A stretch of 64,000 nucleotides of DNA from Eretmocerus hayati. Lineage: Eukaryota; Arthropoda; Insecta; Hymenoptera; Aphelinidae. Positions 1 through 10,711 of the stretch are shown here, piece after piece (the stretch's first letter is position 1; the number at the start of each line of letters is the position of its first letter). The notes under the pieces are model-generated. The model was not told the origin of the DNA and searched no databases. It worked only from the letters and a program-made list of their open reading frames with translations. The stretch lies in NCBI GenBank assembly GCA_029851415.1, contig CM056744.1, positions 56,879,797 through 56,943,796 of the forward strand. Direction: 5' to 3'. Made by a program: the position numbers and the translations under genes.

Positions 1-99
1 GTTATTTCGAGAGAGATCAAGCAAGCAAGGGACCTATGAGAAAACTAAGAGGGCTGAAATGAGTGAATCATAGTAAATCTTGTGATGATTGGACGAAGT

Positions 100-415
100 T
101 CCACTGAAATTGAGATGTTCAAGCAGAATGGGCAGCCCGGAATCTGTGTTGTTACCGGAATAAGTCCCAAAAGAAAGTGTTAGAGCGATGACGGTGAGAA
201 TATCCTCTTCAACGCACCGAATCGAAAAATAGAATAAATGAGGGACAGCCAGAACCTGTGCGGTTGCTGAAATGAGTCCCTTTTGTGAGAGATGTAAAAA
301 CAAGGAATGGAGCAAAGTGCACTAGAACAGATCGAATCAAAAAGAGGAATTGTTGACGGGCGGCCCAGAACCTGTGCGGTTGCTGGAATAAGTCCCGCTA
401 GTGAGGGTGACAATG
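100..415. repeat. Degenerate ~114-bp tandem repeat, about three units
   Basis: A motif ending in ATAAGTCCC or ATGAGTCCC recurs with ends at about 168, 280 and 396, so the spacing is 112-116 bp. Each copy has an upstream block near GAATCGAAAAATAG followed by AGAACCTGTGCGGTTGCTG. The copies are diverged. No coding signal is convincing, and the minus-strand ORFs here are repeat translations. Confidence 0.7.
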
Positions 416-2280
416 ACAGTGATCAAAATATAGTTGTTATAGGTCCATGCGATAGATTTAGGAGGGGCGCCCCAGAATAAGGAAGAATTCAGAAAGGGAT
501 GATAGACAACGGCACAGACTTGCATAGGTAAATGGTATCGATAGTTAGAACACACACTCCAGCATTATGAACCGAAACATTTGTCTTAAAGCGCGTGATG
601 TCCTTCACTTTGTAAACGAGGAAATGTTATTGAAGTATTATGAGATTTTGAGTCAATGCTGAACATTCACACATAGACTGAAAGGCCATTTCCGAGGTAT
701 GCTCCAGGCAATCGGTAGATTCACTCATGGAGAGGAAATTGACGAGGTGAAGAATTTCAAAACAGTCTTTTCGGTTCGAGATTCGATGAAAAATACAAAT
801 GATGGTGGCTCGATAGCATTTTACTTTCGAATCAGGAACCCAGAGCTTACAAAAATTATAGATTGCGAGCCATATAACTATTGCAAATGAGAAAATATGG
901 CTTGATGAGGGACTTTCGATGGAAATTCTTTCAGAATTCGGATATTTAGTCCACTTCTTACGGGCGTTATCAACTTTTACAACAGATATCGACGGTCATT
1001 TCTGTGGAAACATCAAACATTCAAATGATATGCTAAATGTGGAAACTAGAATCCTATGATTTTTGATAATTCTATTCAGAGTGGTTGTCGGGCATTTTGA
1101 AGAGAATTGTGATAGAAACCAATGATACGAAGGTTGTGCATGTTATTCCCCTGTCCGTTGTGCCGAAGTAACGATAGTCAACGACGCTTCCAAAAATATG
1201 ATTTATAATTTTACATTATCTATCATTGTGAAAATGGTTCCCTGGTGCATCTAAATTGATAATTTAAATGCACGGAGAAAATAAAGGCAATCAGGAGCGC
1301 GAATAGTGATTTCCGAGCTTATTGCTGGTGCCAGTCTCCACCTTAATCAGCGAATCACTACTAAACCTTAACAGGGCTACCTTATTCAAAGAGTTGGACA
1401 GCTGAAATGGGTTTACAGAGTGTAATTTTGACATGGAGCTACTTTTCCAGGTTGATGTACGGACTCCTTGATTCATCATTATAGTATATATTGAGTTCAA
1501 GTATAGCTTGACATAAACGACATCCGGGAATGAGAGTATTATGAATTTGATATAGAGATTGTTTTGATCAAGACATAATTCTTGCAACCAAAAGAGAGAT
1601 CAGAGAAACGGGAGGTCAACTAGTCAAGATAAAGTGCAAGATATTCTGAGTAGCTTAGAGTATGCAGATGATCTAGTGGTCGAATGGATCTCATGGATGG
1701 AGCCACATGTGGAACGGGGAATAATTCATGGAAGTAGAAGTGGCTCCATTGACTTATGAAATATACACAAGCGTGATAATTTATCTAATGGAGTGAGGAC
1801 AAGATCATCATGAATATCAGAAACAAATATCAATATTAGCAATTTTAGTAGGAGTCAGCACCTTCATGATGCGGAATATGCAAAGTATACTCTTCAATCT
1901 TCGAAGAAAAATGCATGTAATTAGACTTTTCTGACATCTAACACTTCATAGCCGGCTGTGTTCAGGATTCATGGTAACGTGAAAAGCGCAAGCCATTGGC
2001 TTGCGTTTTCTAGTAGGGGGGGATTGTGATATAGGTATATGGGGCTCAGTAAAATTTCGACCCGACGCATCTTGAGGTACGCGATGCATCTACAATAACG
2101 ACAAACTCTCGGCTTGATCATTGACAGTTTCACATAATGTAGAGTAAGGGCCAGAGGGCCAAATATGATGAACGATTGTCTGAGAAGATTTGGGCCCTCG
2201 GGGCACTGATTACAGATAACACAGATAAGATCAACACGCACAAGGGATACGCAATTCCGCCAGCACGCCACATCAAATCT
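416..2280. other. Gene-free stretch, no recognisable feature
   Basis: AT-rich sequence with only short ORFs below 105 codons. I see no conserved motif, no splice-consistent exon chain and no repeat beyond simple AT-rich text. Around 1610-1960 there are weak pol-like short frames, which could be very old retroelement debris, but nothing can be named. Confidence 0.4.
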
Positions 2281-2720
2281 AGGTGACCTCGATTACATCA
2301 TGAAGCATCCGCATAAATACCACTCACATGCGTTGTGCCGCAACGCAGCTGTACAAACAGGAAGCACTCACACAAATAACGTTGAGTGACAGGTGACCTG
2401 GATTGCAACATGACGCAGTTGTACGAGTACGATTCACAAGCGTTGCGCCGCAACGCAGCTGTGCAAACAGGAGGCACTCACATAAATAACGTTGAGTGAC
2501 AGGTGACCTGGATTGCAACATGACGCAGTTGCACGAGTACGATTCACAAGCGTTGCGCCGCAACGCAGCTGTGCAAACAGGAGGCACTCACATAAATAAC
2601 GTTGAGTGGCAGGTGATCTGGATTGCGACACGACGCAGTTGTACAAATACGATTTACAAGCGTTGCGCCACAACGCAGCTGTGCAAACAGGAGGCACTCA
2701 CGTAAATAACGTTGAGTGAC
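2281..2720. repeat. Tandem array, four 110-bp units
   Basis: The block starting AGGTGACCT begins at 2281, 2391, 2501 and 2611, with a partial fifth at 2721. GTTGAGTG falls at 2381, 2491, 2601 and 2711, so the period is exactly 110 bp. Units 2 to 4 are nearly identical and unit 1 is more diverged. Each unit holds the near-palindrome GCGTTGCGCCGCAACGC. The array lies directly upstream of a TATA box and probably sits in the U3 of a solo LTR. Confidence 0.9.
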
Positions 2721-2808
2721 AGGTGACCTACATAACACGCCACAATATCATCGCCGCACTACGCACGGGAGCGCATTCTGCGCCGACGCATTCCTAAGCC
2801 ACCAAGAG

Positions 2809-2845
2809 TATATAAGATGCACGTACTGTTGTAGCCGTTCAGTTA
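2809..2845 (+). promoter_or_regulatory. TATA box and TCAGT initiator
   Basis: TATATAAG at 2809 and TCAGTT at 2839-2844 are spaced 32 nt from TATA start to initiator A, the usual arthropod core-promoter geometry. Confidence 0.6.
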
Positions 2846-3173
2846 GTTGTCTGTCGCTCGGCATGCGGACCTGTTCTGATATATTATTGTACAGCTCAGA
2901 ATAAATAGTTCAGCCACTTACAGTCCACTTCTCGTTGCTTCTTTGGTGTCTATACCTCAATCAGACAACGAACCCAGGCCCAAGATTATTGATATTATTT
3001 CACGTGCCCTGCGCTACGTCTCGCCAGTAGGATAGAATCGACGGCCACAAGTAGAGCAGCCTCAATCGCCAAACGCATAACAGACGCAGCCGCTACAGAC
3101 CGAGCCTAAAGTCGCTCGCGCACCTCTTGCGCTCAACAAGGAAAATCCCCACCAATAATTCATAACACCGGTG

Positions 3174-3300
3174 ACGGTGATCACTGATCAGTTCCGTGGG
3201 AAACCGCCATGTATAAGCGAGGGGGCGCTAGTTGTTGATGTAGAAGCGCCCCCTCGCTTATGCATGGCGGTTTTCCACGGAACTAATGAGCGATCGCCGT
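3174..3300. repeat. Long hairpin: 56-bp inverted repeat with 15-nt loop
   Basis: The left arm 3174-3229 and right arm 3245-3300 are reverse complements. The inner 40 nt (from AGTTCCGTGG to GGGGGCGCT) carry only two mismatches, and the outer 16 nt have several. The spacer is 15 nt. It may be a foldback MITE or a replication-generated palindrome. It carries no ORF. Confidence 0.9.
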
Positions 3301-3774
3301 ACCCGCGTAATCAGCGTTCGCGCGTATCAACTTCGGAATAAGGCTCCTGGTCGTTCAATGGTATCATTGGAGGCGAGTGGATCTCGACACGCGCGAGTGC
3401 AGGTGGAGTGACAGTGCGTGGGGGAATCAGAGCTCGCACAGGGTCGAATCTGTGTATTCGATGCGGGACTTTTGAGAAGTTTGGTTTTGGATGGAATCGC
3501 CGACAACAACGGCCTCTTCGAGGTCCAGAAAAGACATCCTGGCCCCAGTGTAGCAGTTTGCAACATTGGTTTTGGGAGTGTTGCAGCATCATCGTGTAGA
3601 AACGTTAGCAAGGTAGCGCCTTGGTTTCGGTGCGCTTCAGGGGACTTTTCTGCGGATCATGATCGAGCCTGCTGTTCGCTGCGGTGACGCTACAGCAGCG
3701 TCATCAATCAGCCGACCACTCCTTCCAAATCCGGGTTGATCGGCTTCGCGTCTCGAGAGGGGACTTGCAATAGA
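3301..3774. other. Moderately GC-rich stretch, identity unknown
   Basis: Overlapping frames of 89-94 codons exist on both strands, but none has a recognisable domain and they exclude each other. The base composition differs from the AT-rich flanks and may be remnant coding sequence of the element whose LTR-like piece lies at 2.3-3.0 kb. Confidence 0.3.
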
Positions 3775-4290
3775 AAACTGACATGACTACAAAAATTATT
3801 CGAAACTGCTCATATTATGGAAGTTCACGTTGAAATAGATACTATATGTGGAAATTCGGGGGAAAAATATTGTCAAAGTGACTTGAATTTGAGTCTGCAG
3901 TTTTTCAGGTTTTGAATCCGCGCCATTCAATATGGCGGCGACTGCACATGAGTCACGTGACTTCAGAATTTATTCCACGATGATTCTGAGGCAAACTTGC
4001 GTTTCATCACCGCGAATTTCTATTATTTGAATAAAATAAGCTCTCGATTGTGATTCAGATGAGAATTTCCGATGAGAAATGACATCACAACAATTGTGGA
4101 ATTCAGCGGCACATGTGTAGACGCCGCCATATTGGATGGCGCCAATTCAAGTTGTCAAAATTTCAATGATGATTTAAAAACCATAGGGGCGTCGTAAAAA
4201 TTATGAACTTTTTTTTCCTATATCTATTTTGCCGCGAACTTTCGAAATATAACATTTCCCGGAATTATGTCAGTTCCTTATTGCGCGACG
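3775..4290. mobile_element. Degenerate MITE with long inverted repeats
   Basis: GCGCCATTCAATATGGCGGC at 3920-3939 is mirrored by GCCGCCATATTGGATGGCGC at 4123-4142. The outer parts also mirror: ACTGACATGACT near 3778 against a reverse-complement ACTGACATAATT near 4270. The arms are interrupted by indels, so the element is old. There is no ORF and no clear target duplication. Confidence 0.5.
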
Positions 4291-4766
4291 CTACTGCCTA
4301 AGTGACTCGGCGCGTACACATCGCTGGTGGGAATGAGCTGGCTGCGTTGCTTCCCCAGTTCGTCAAGCAAGGATCTTGGTGAGCGTATCATTCCATTCAT
4401 ATATATATCTCAGGTTTGGATGTCTGATTACGTGCGCTGCGTGCATTGTCTCTCTCGCACTCACGCACCGAGATACGCTCAGCTAGTGGAAGACTCGTCA
4501 AGCACGTATACAGTCTGATTCATCAAAAATGTACATATCATAACCGAGATGTGGAAAAAATTTCAGTGAATTCATTCGAATAAATTCGTAATGATCTTCA
4601 GAATTTGTAACTATTGATGGTGAAAGAATTTGTAATCATCACATTTGAAATGTTCAAAAGCGGGTGCCAACTTCACACGCTTAATGATCTGCCTCCAAAG
4701 CATCACATAACAAACACGTGTTCATCATGTCATGATCATTGTTTCATGATTGTGGTCATGTGTCGC
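4291..4766. other. Gene-free flank of the 5' LTR
   Basis: AT-rich sequence with palindromic dinucleotide-rich text near 4720-4760 (ATCATGTCATGATCATTG). Nothing else is recognisable. The last bases before the LTR, GTCGC, do not match the first bases after the 3' LTR, ATGCG. Confidence 0.4.
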
Positions 4767-5008
4767 TGTGATGATCGACTAGGATCATCTTTTATGGGAA
4801 CATGTGCACGAATAAGGGCTGATTTTTCCCTTAGGAGACGGTAAATAGGCCCTTGCCATACAGATGTTTTACCAAGGACGAGCTCTTCCCTTTTTCCATT
4901 ATCTTCAAATTTTTTTGCTCAACAGCCAAAAGCCGATGAACCTTGCGTATGACCACGGAATAAACAATCCTCCAAATTGAAGAGTGTGTGTGTGTGTGTG
5001 TGTGTGTA

Positions 5009-5450
5009 ATAAGAGTGTTAGTGTGTAAACTTCATTTTAGGAGGCAACTTGTTATTTGATATCCATTATTGACACCGTTTCTCTGAGTATAATGGAATAA
5101 GAAGGCGTACGTGCTCTCGCCAAAGAAACTACAGCCTTGAATCCACTCCCGATGAATGAGACCAGAGAATAAATAGATTAATCAAGCGTCAAATTGTTAA
5201 GCTACCGGTGGTGGGTTATGTTAGTGTGTAAACTTCAATGCAGGAGGCAGGTATCGTATGTGTACCTTCAGCCAATTTTTGAATTACGCATCTCCGAGTA
5301 TAATAGAATAAGAAGGCGTACGTGCTCTCATCAAAGAAGCTAAAGCCTTGAATCTTCACCAGATAGATGAGATCAATAAGCAAATACATTCATCGAGTGT
5401 GAAGTTGTTAGTTTTCCTAGACTATCGGTGGTGGATTACCTTTGTTCTCA
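5009..5450 (+). repeat. Internal ~210-bp duplication within U3
   Basis: Two copies share GTTAGTGTGTAAACTTCA, AATAAGAAGGCGTACGTGCT and a GGTGGTGG..TTA end. The shared GAGTATAAT starts fall at about 5085 and 5296. The same duplication is present in the 3' LTR, so it predates this insertion. Such U3 duplications often hold enhancer sites, but no function is shown here. Confidence 0.75.
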
Positions 5451-5825
5451 ATACGTACGATCATCAAGAATATGTAAATGAGTACAATGAGTACCAGAAA
5501 CTCATGAGTACCTCATAGATCCGAATTGAGAATATTATATATATGTTTGTGTGTGTATGTGTGTATTTAGAATCACAAAATAGGCGAACTTTTGTTAAAA
5601 GTCAGTGAGTCGAATCTGTGTGAGTCCTTTGAATCCGCTGGCGTAGGCCTTGACAATTCCGCCCTCATGAATTATATTTATGACGTGTCGAATTATGCGG
5701 AATTGAACGACCAATCAGCAACTTTCCCTGCCAAAAATCGAGTCGAAGATTGGGTGTAAGAAGGCCCGCAGTCTTTGCTCGGGGCTTCTTTTTCTTCCCG
5801 GTACACTAAGTATAAGCATTAAGGA

Positions 5826-5930
5826 TATAAGATACCAGTTTTATTCTTGTTCCGTTATCACGAGCTCCTCGAATTCACGTCATTATTTCTTGGATCATCC
5901 GAACTCACCTGTACGATCTGACTGAATAAA
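5826..5930 (+). promoter_or_regulatory. LTR core promoter and polyadenylation signal
   Basis: TATAAGATA at about 5826 lies some 100 nt before AATAAA at 5925-5930, so R is probably short, starting near 5856. The 3' LTR equivalents are a TATAAAATA site near 42526 and AATAAA at 42628-42633. The exact start site is inferred. Confidence 0.5.
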
Positions 5931-6166
5931 ACTACAAGTAGGTAAGCCAAACTTCTGACTCCATGGAATCTATTTGATATCCCCTTGCCCTGATATTTAA
6001 CTTAGTAGAATCTAAAATATCATAACACTTGAGAGAAAATCACAAGCAATAATCGTCCCAGGGTCATTAGCGTTTCGGACTCCAGACCCTAAATTCAAAC
6101 AAAATAGGTAGTCCGTACTACCAAAGAAGGAGAGGCCCTTCTATGAACACCTTTCGCTCTCAACAT

Positions 6167-6182
6167 TGGAGGCCCCGGAGGG
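6167..6182 (+). other. Candidate primer-binding site
   Basis: TGGAGGCCCCGGAGGG begins two bases after the 5' LTR terminal CA. Its reverse complement ends in CCA, as a tRNA 3' end must. I do not assign the tRNA identity. Confidence 0.7.
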
Positions 6183-6278
6183 ATAATTATTGTTTTGTCT
6201 TCTCTCAAAAGTGTGCGGATAGAAGAGAAATCAAAAAAAAATCTGAAACATAAAACCTCCCGCCCTATACTCGAAACA

Positions 6279-6310
6279 TATATATGAGGAAAGAGAGACT
6301 ATAGTTCAGT
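6279..6310 (+). promoter_or_regulatory. Internal TATA-TCAGT promoter in the leader
   Basis: TATATAT at 6279-6285 and TCAGT at 6306-6310 (A at 6308) are 29 nt apart, ideal core-promoter spacing, and lie outside the LTR between the PBS and the first gag ATG at 6366. It could drive an LTR-independent transcript of that gag. It could also be chance in AT-rich text. Confidence 0.4.
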
Positions 6311-6365
6311 AAGAGACGATTGTATCCCGTTCTCGCATCTCAGAACCTCAGCTAAGATTAAGAAA

Positions 6366-7298
6366 ATGAACCTCAGAAAGAACCAATCATTCGTCCTTAA
6401 TCTCGCCATTTCGATGGTCCCCTTCTACGACGGACGAAATTTGTCAGTAGATGAATTCATAGACGAACTAGATCTGGCACATTCGATCATCGAGCCACAA
6501 ATGGAATCAGTTTTTCTTAGATTCGTAAAAACCAAGCTATTCGGCAAAGCTCGGGAGTACATGAAATTTTCAGAGTCAGATGAGTATTCGGCATTCAAGA
6601 TAACACTCTATGACGCTTTCAGATCTTACGAAACCATCCCACTATTATTCGGAAAATTAGGAAGTGCTGTCCAAAATGATGATGAATCCATTATACGTTT
6701 CGCGAATCGAGTCAGTAAAATTGGACGTCAAATAGTCAACGTAGCCCATTGTGAGGGCAAAAACCCCGTCATTCTCGAGGAATTGGTTGAACAAACTATG
6801 ATAGACACGTTTCTTAGGGGTCTTGAAACGGATTTATCCATTTATTTTGATAAAAAACCTGACCGAATCAATGAAGCGGTTTCGCTGGTACATGAAATCA
6901 TTAGAGGATATAGGTCAAGACAAGAGCCGGAACAGATTTCACAAGTCACCGATTATGAATTGAGTAAAAATATCAAAGAAGCCTCGGCGTCGGAAACTAT
7001 CCGTCGAGACGAACCGCTGGTCGATACCTTTTCCGATGATAAAATTTGTAAGACAGATCGCAAAACGTTCCCATTCTTGCTCTTGCTGCTCATTCTCGTG
7101 CGCAACTCATTGGGAAAATCATGGACCTGTGTGACGCAGAAGTTTTGCAATAATTTGTTGGCTAGAACAATCTCTTATGAAACCGTGTCTGCCCCTTCTA
7201 GGGGAAAAAAGACCCATCTTATGTCCGCTCACAAGAGGGGCCATCTCAGAAATATTACTAAATTTATGTTGTATTTGAAATTCCCAGGAAAACCGTAG
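6366..7298 (+). CDS. gag: Truncated errantivirus-like Gag (first gag copy)
   Basis: The 310-residue frame starts at an ATG 184 nt after the PBS. Residues about 15-200 read like a gypsy/errantivirus Gag capsid region: VPFYDGRNLSVDEFI near the start, then LFGKAREYM, a helical stretch and TMIDTFLRGL. The same order of blocks occurs in the second gag at 31.9 kb (VPDFNGSNIPLSQFL ... ECVKRGL), so I infer homology. After residue ~210 the text loses similarity and no zinc knuckle or pol follows. It is therefore a 3'-truncated gag, or an accessory gag duplicate. It lies in the normal gag place behind LTR and PBS, about 25 kb from the main gag-pol. Confidence 0.75.
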   Translation: MNLRKNQSFVLNLAISMVPFYDGRNLSVDEFIDELDLAHSIIEPQMESVFLRFVKTKLFGKAREYMKFSESDEYSAFKITLYDAFRSYETIPLLFGKLGSAVQNDDESIIRFANRVSKIGRQIVNVAHCEGKNPVILEELVEQTMIDTFLRGLETDLSIYFDKKPDRINEAVSLVHEIIRGYRSRQEPEQISQVTDYELSKNIKEASASETIRRDEPLVDTFSDDKICKTDRKTFPFLLLLLILVRNSLGKSWTCVTQKFCNNLLARTISYETVSAPSRGKKTHLMSAHKRGHLRNITKFMLYLKFPGKP

Positions 7299-10200
7299 AT
7301 CGATATTTTTCTCGCTACAATTTCATCTTTCCCACGGATCTTTTGTTGTCAAAGCTCACAATTGTCGAAATTTTTCATCTCCGACCTCGTTGATTTTCTC
7401 GGATTAGAATGCTATACAAGATCCGAGCTGAATCATTATAGTTATATCTCCCTTCTCCTTCCCTCTCGCTTTCCTTGGCTTAGGCGCGGAGTCAATAGTT
7501 TGAGTTTACTCGCGAGATGGAACGAGGTAAAGTTAACAGTTTGACCTGACTGACACCCAAAATTTTGCTTTAGATCATTCGAATATTGTTCTTGTAGCGT
7601 TAATAACACGATAAGCCTTCCCAGACGAGTCGAAAATAAAAGCAGCATTTCATAGTATTCTCGGCCGATGACCCTTATCTTTCGAGTTTGGCTGCGCGCG
7701 AGGTCGTGCTCGTGCAGCCCAATATCTCTATGTGTAACCCAGAGATCAGTAACTAAAGCTTTCCACACTTTCAAACGATGAGAAGGTGAATGATGAGAAT
7801 ACTATCGGTTTTCTATGCGTACGACGCACTTCGGCGCCAGCTTATCTCGAGGTCTAAAAGTATCACGCACTACTGATAGGCACTACACGACCACCAAATC
7901 GACCCTTTCCCTAGCTTATCTTGTCTAAGATATAGTCGATGTTGAATGTAGGGCTTGTCACTTCTATGAGTCCTCGATATCAGAGAATCATCTCGACCAC
8001 ATTTTTTTTTCTTCTCTTTCTTTTGACGGGAGACAATCAGCCTGAGTTGAAGATCTTTTCGTTGGAAAATTCGCAGAAATCGGATTTTGAGACATAAAAT
8101 CAATTTTGTGTGGTCAATCGCTATTCTTTTGATGCAGAGGTTAGAATAAATCAGTCGGTTTCGAGGGGAGAACCAAGAAAATTCTCCGACAAATGTTACA
8201 AACTACCACGATTTGTTTGGGCTGGTGCCCCGCCGGCCCGCAAACTCGTATTTCCTCGGCTAACGTATTCGGCGGAGTCCGCAGTGGTGTTAATAACAGT
8301 TCGAAGAATCTCTCAGCGTTCCGCGATGACGTGCATGTATTCGTGAAGTTGCATGTCTATTATCTTAACAAAGATTGAAATATCGCTGCAATAAGGATTG
8401 GACGCATCAAACTCCCGTGAACGCACGTTCGTGCTCTCAGTTATATGATAATCCTCAAGCGGCACGGCACGAGGCCATTCTTGCTTTACTCAGCCAAAGG
8501 CTGGAAAAATGTTAATTCAAAAAAAAATTTGAGCACTTGAAATATTCATTATGGGACCATGAACCATAATGCCTGCTTCCAAATTCTAAATTTTAAAGAA
8601 GTGTGCCAAATAGTGGAATTACTTTCTCAAGAAAGTCACACTGTCATGAGTTGAGGATGGGTTTTCTCTCCTGAAGAGATCCCAAAAAGAAATTTTGTTC
8701 TCAGTATTTATGAATCCAGGTTCCGAACCTAGATGAGAATTGGCTGCTGGAGCTGTATTTTGAGGTGTAGACACCTCCAAGAGATGCCAGAAGCTAAACT
8801 AAGCCACCTTAGCAGTTACCGATTACTAAAATCTAATTAAAACCTGATCTGGAGCAGTAGGCGTAGTCGCCCTTTTCAGTCATAGGCCTCTTACCCCCTC
8901 TGTCCAGTAAATGGGATGCACCTGGCCCAGAGGTGGTTCCAGAATAGCTCAAAATCTTACAATTGATATATTCAATCAATAAGTTCAGCTACCAACACCA
9001 TAAGGTCCACTAGCCTAATTTTTACTAAAACAAGTTGGATACTCGAACTTTCTTAAAGAAGTCAATAAATGTAAATTCCACATTAGGAACAATAATTGAG
9101 CCAGCTAGTATTTCATGTAGAGATGACATTCATGGCAGAGTTGAACCCTCATGATGAGTCGAGCAACGTCAAACTCCAAACTATGATTGAAAAAGCTATA
9201 ACACCTTCTTTCACAAATAAGTAGACCACTTGATATTTTTGTATCTGAATGAGCAGCTGAAAACCCACTACTCCCACTGGAGAAAGTTGTTATTGGAAAC
9301 AGATCTGTCTCCTTGAGACTTTGGCAGGATGGAATCCAAGAGTCGACTTTTCTAGATTGTACAATCTTTCTGCATCAAGGTCACATTTCCATACATCTTA
9401 TCTACCTCAAAACGGTCTCAATCAACATAAAGCTTGATTAATGGTTATGTACCCAAGAAAATAGTTGGAACTCTAAGCCCGAATAAATCCCATTATACAT
9501 TAGCGCAGTTCATGGATGACTTGATGGCTCGTATATTAATGCTAAACTTGAATAGCTCAGTTGTTGTGAATTCGCTTGAAAGGAAGCTTCACTCCCCTGA
9601 GTGTCTAATTACAACCGAATAAAGATTCCATGGAATTTCCTGAAATACACTGAAGATAGGAGATAGCCTCGAACAGAAAGTTTTCCCTGATGAGTTCTTT
9701 GCCAACTCTGCTTGAAACTGTTCTGTTTTGATCCTCGCTCTTGAGTCACTGGTTGAGAGGTATACTGATTTTTCAGATGATTTTGGTTTTATATCTTGAA
9801 TAATGTAACTAAGGTTCTACAGCTACAAGACAGATGCTGGCAAATAATAACTTATGCCATAGAACGGTGAAGTCAATTAATAAAACAACTAGAAACTCTT
9901 CACGCGCGCAAGCGCGCTGATTTTCGTATTTTTTAAGAGTAATTTGATAACATTCGTTTCAGTACATTTATTTTATATGGCGCAAGATCAGATTCTATCA
10001 TTTGATTTGTGATCGCCTATTGATGGTACGCTACTTGGAAAGTATAACACATATTTATTGAGCCAAAATTGAAAGAAACCAGAGGCAAGAATCTGTTTGG
10101 CAACTCGTGATTCTCAAATCTCTCATCTCCTTCAAAATGAGAACGTGCAGGTATTCGTTAACTCTGTGGGCACAGTCATATATCAGTAGATTGCTCACTT

Positions 10201-10711
10201 ATATGACCGCATGGTTAAAAAAAATCGAAACAGGACGAAGGTGCGGCATTTGATAGGTAAATAAAAATGCGAGACAAAGGGGCGTCAAAGGGCTGCACGA
10301 GTATACATTTTCATTAAATAGTTTGCAGCAGTGACGCCGGCGACGCGTCAGATGGGGGGAGGGGGGTTGTCTAGTATCAAACACGTCTCGTATCGTATTC
10401 CTTTGAGTTGTAAATTGTGATCGCACAATCAACATCAAGCAGATATTATCAATTACATCATCTTGGATGATTTATCTCTTGAATCGAAGATGATGATTTT
10501 CTGTCTGTTTAGGAAATGTCGATCACAACTTGACTTTTCGGTGATTATGTTGGATACCATACTTAGTCCCTACAAATGCAGCCAAATGACAACACAGAAG
10601 CCATATTATCATCTTCATTAACTATACAAATGTTCAAATTTAGTTCATGAAATTATATCGCTGGATTGCAAAACTATTCTTCATTGGTTATGAATTCATA
10701 CATTCGAATTC
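7299..10711. other. Long stretch without a supportable gene
   Basis: Only short frames on both strands (up to 110 codons near 7442-7774, minus) with no motif. There is an A/T-rich interval at 8500-9900. CACGCGCGCAAGCGCGCTGA at 9901-9920 is a small GC palindrome in AT-rich surroundings. The sequence may be decayed element interior or host DNA between two insertions. The missing pol after the first gag is not recognisable here. Confidence 0.4.

Larger units (their letters stand above)
2281..2967 (+). mobile_element. Probable solo LTR of a gypsy-type retroelement
   Basis: After the 110-bp array come a TATA box TATATAAG at 2809-2816, an arthropod initiator TCAGTT with its A at 2841 (32 nt downstream) and an AATAAA at 2900-2905. 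That is the U3-R-U5 order of an LTR promoter and terminator. The end near TCAGACA (2961-2967) is a guess. I find no partner LTR in the window and no clear primer-binding site after it. Sequence at 2970-3180 has gag-leader-like composition but no intact frame. Confidence 0.5.
4767..6165 (+). repeat. 5' long terminal repeat
   Basis: About 1.40 kb, TG...CA bounded, matching 41476-42868 along its length with a few percent substitutions and a different GT-microsatellite length (about 4984-5008). I infer U3 to about 5855, a short R, and U5 to 6165. It contains an internal ~210-bp duplication, a CCAAT element near 5710, TATA-like sites, AATAAA at 5925-5930 and a donor-like AG/GTAAGC at 5942. One TATA-like site reads GGGTGTAAG here and GGGTATAAG in the 3' copy. 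Confidence 0.92.

Noticed and set aside
2281..2720. CRISPR-like array
   Set aside because: The 110-bp units are contiguous with no unique spacers, and the context is eukaryotic.
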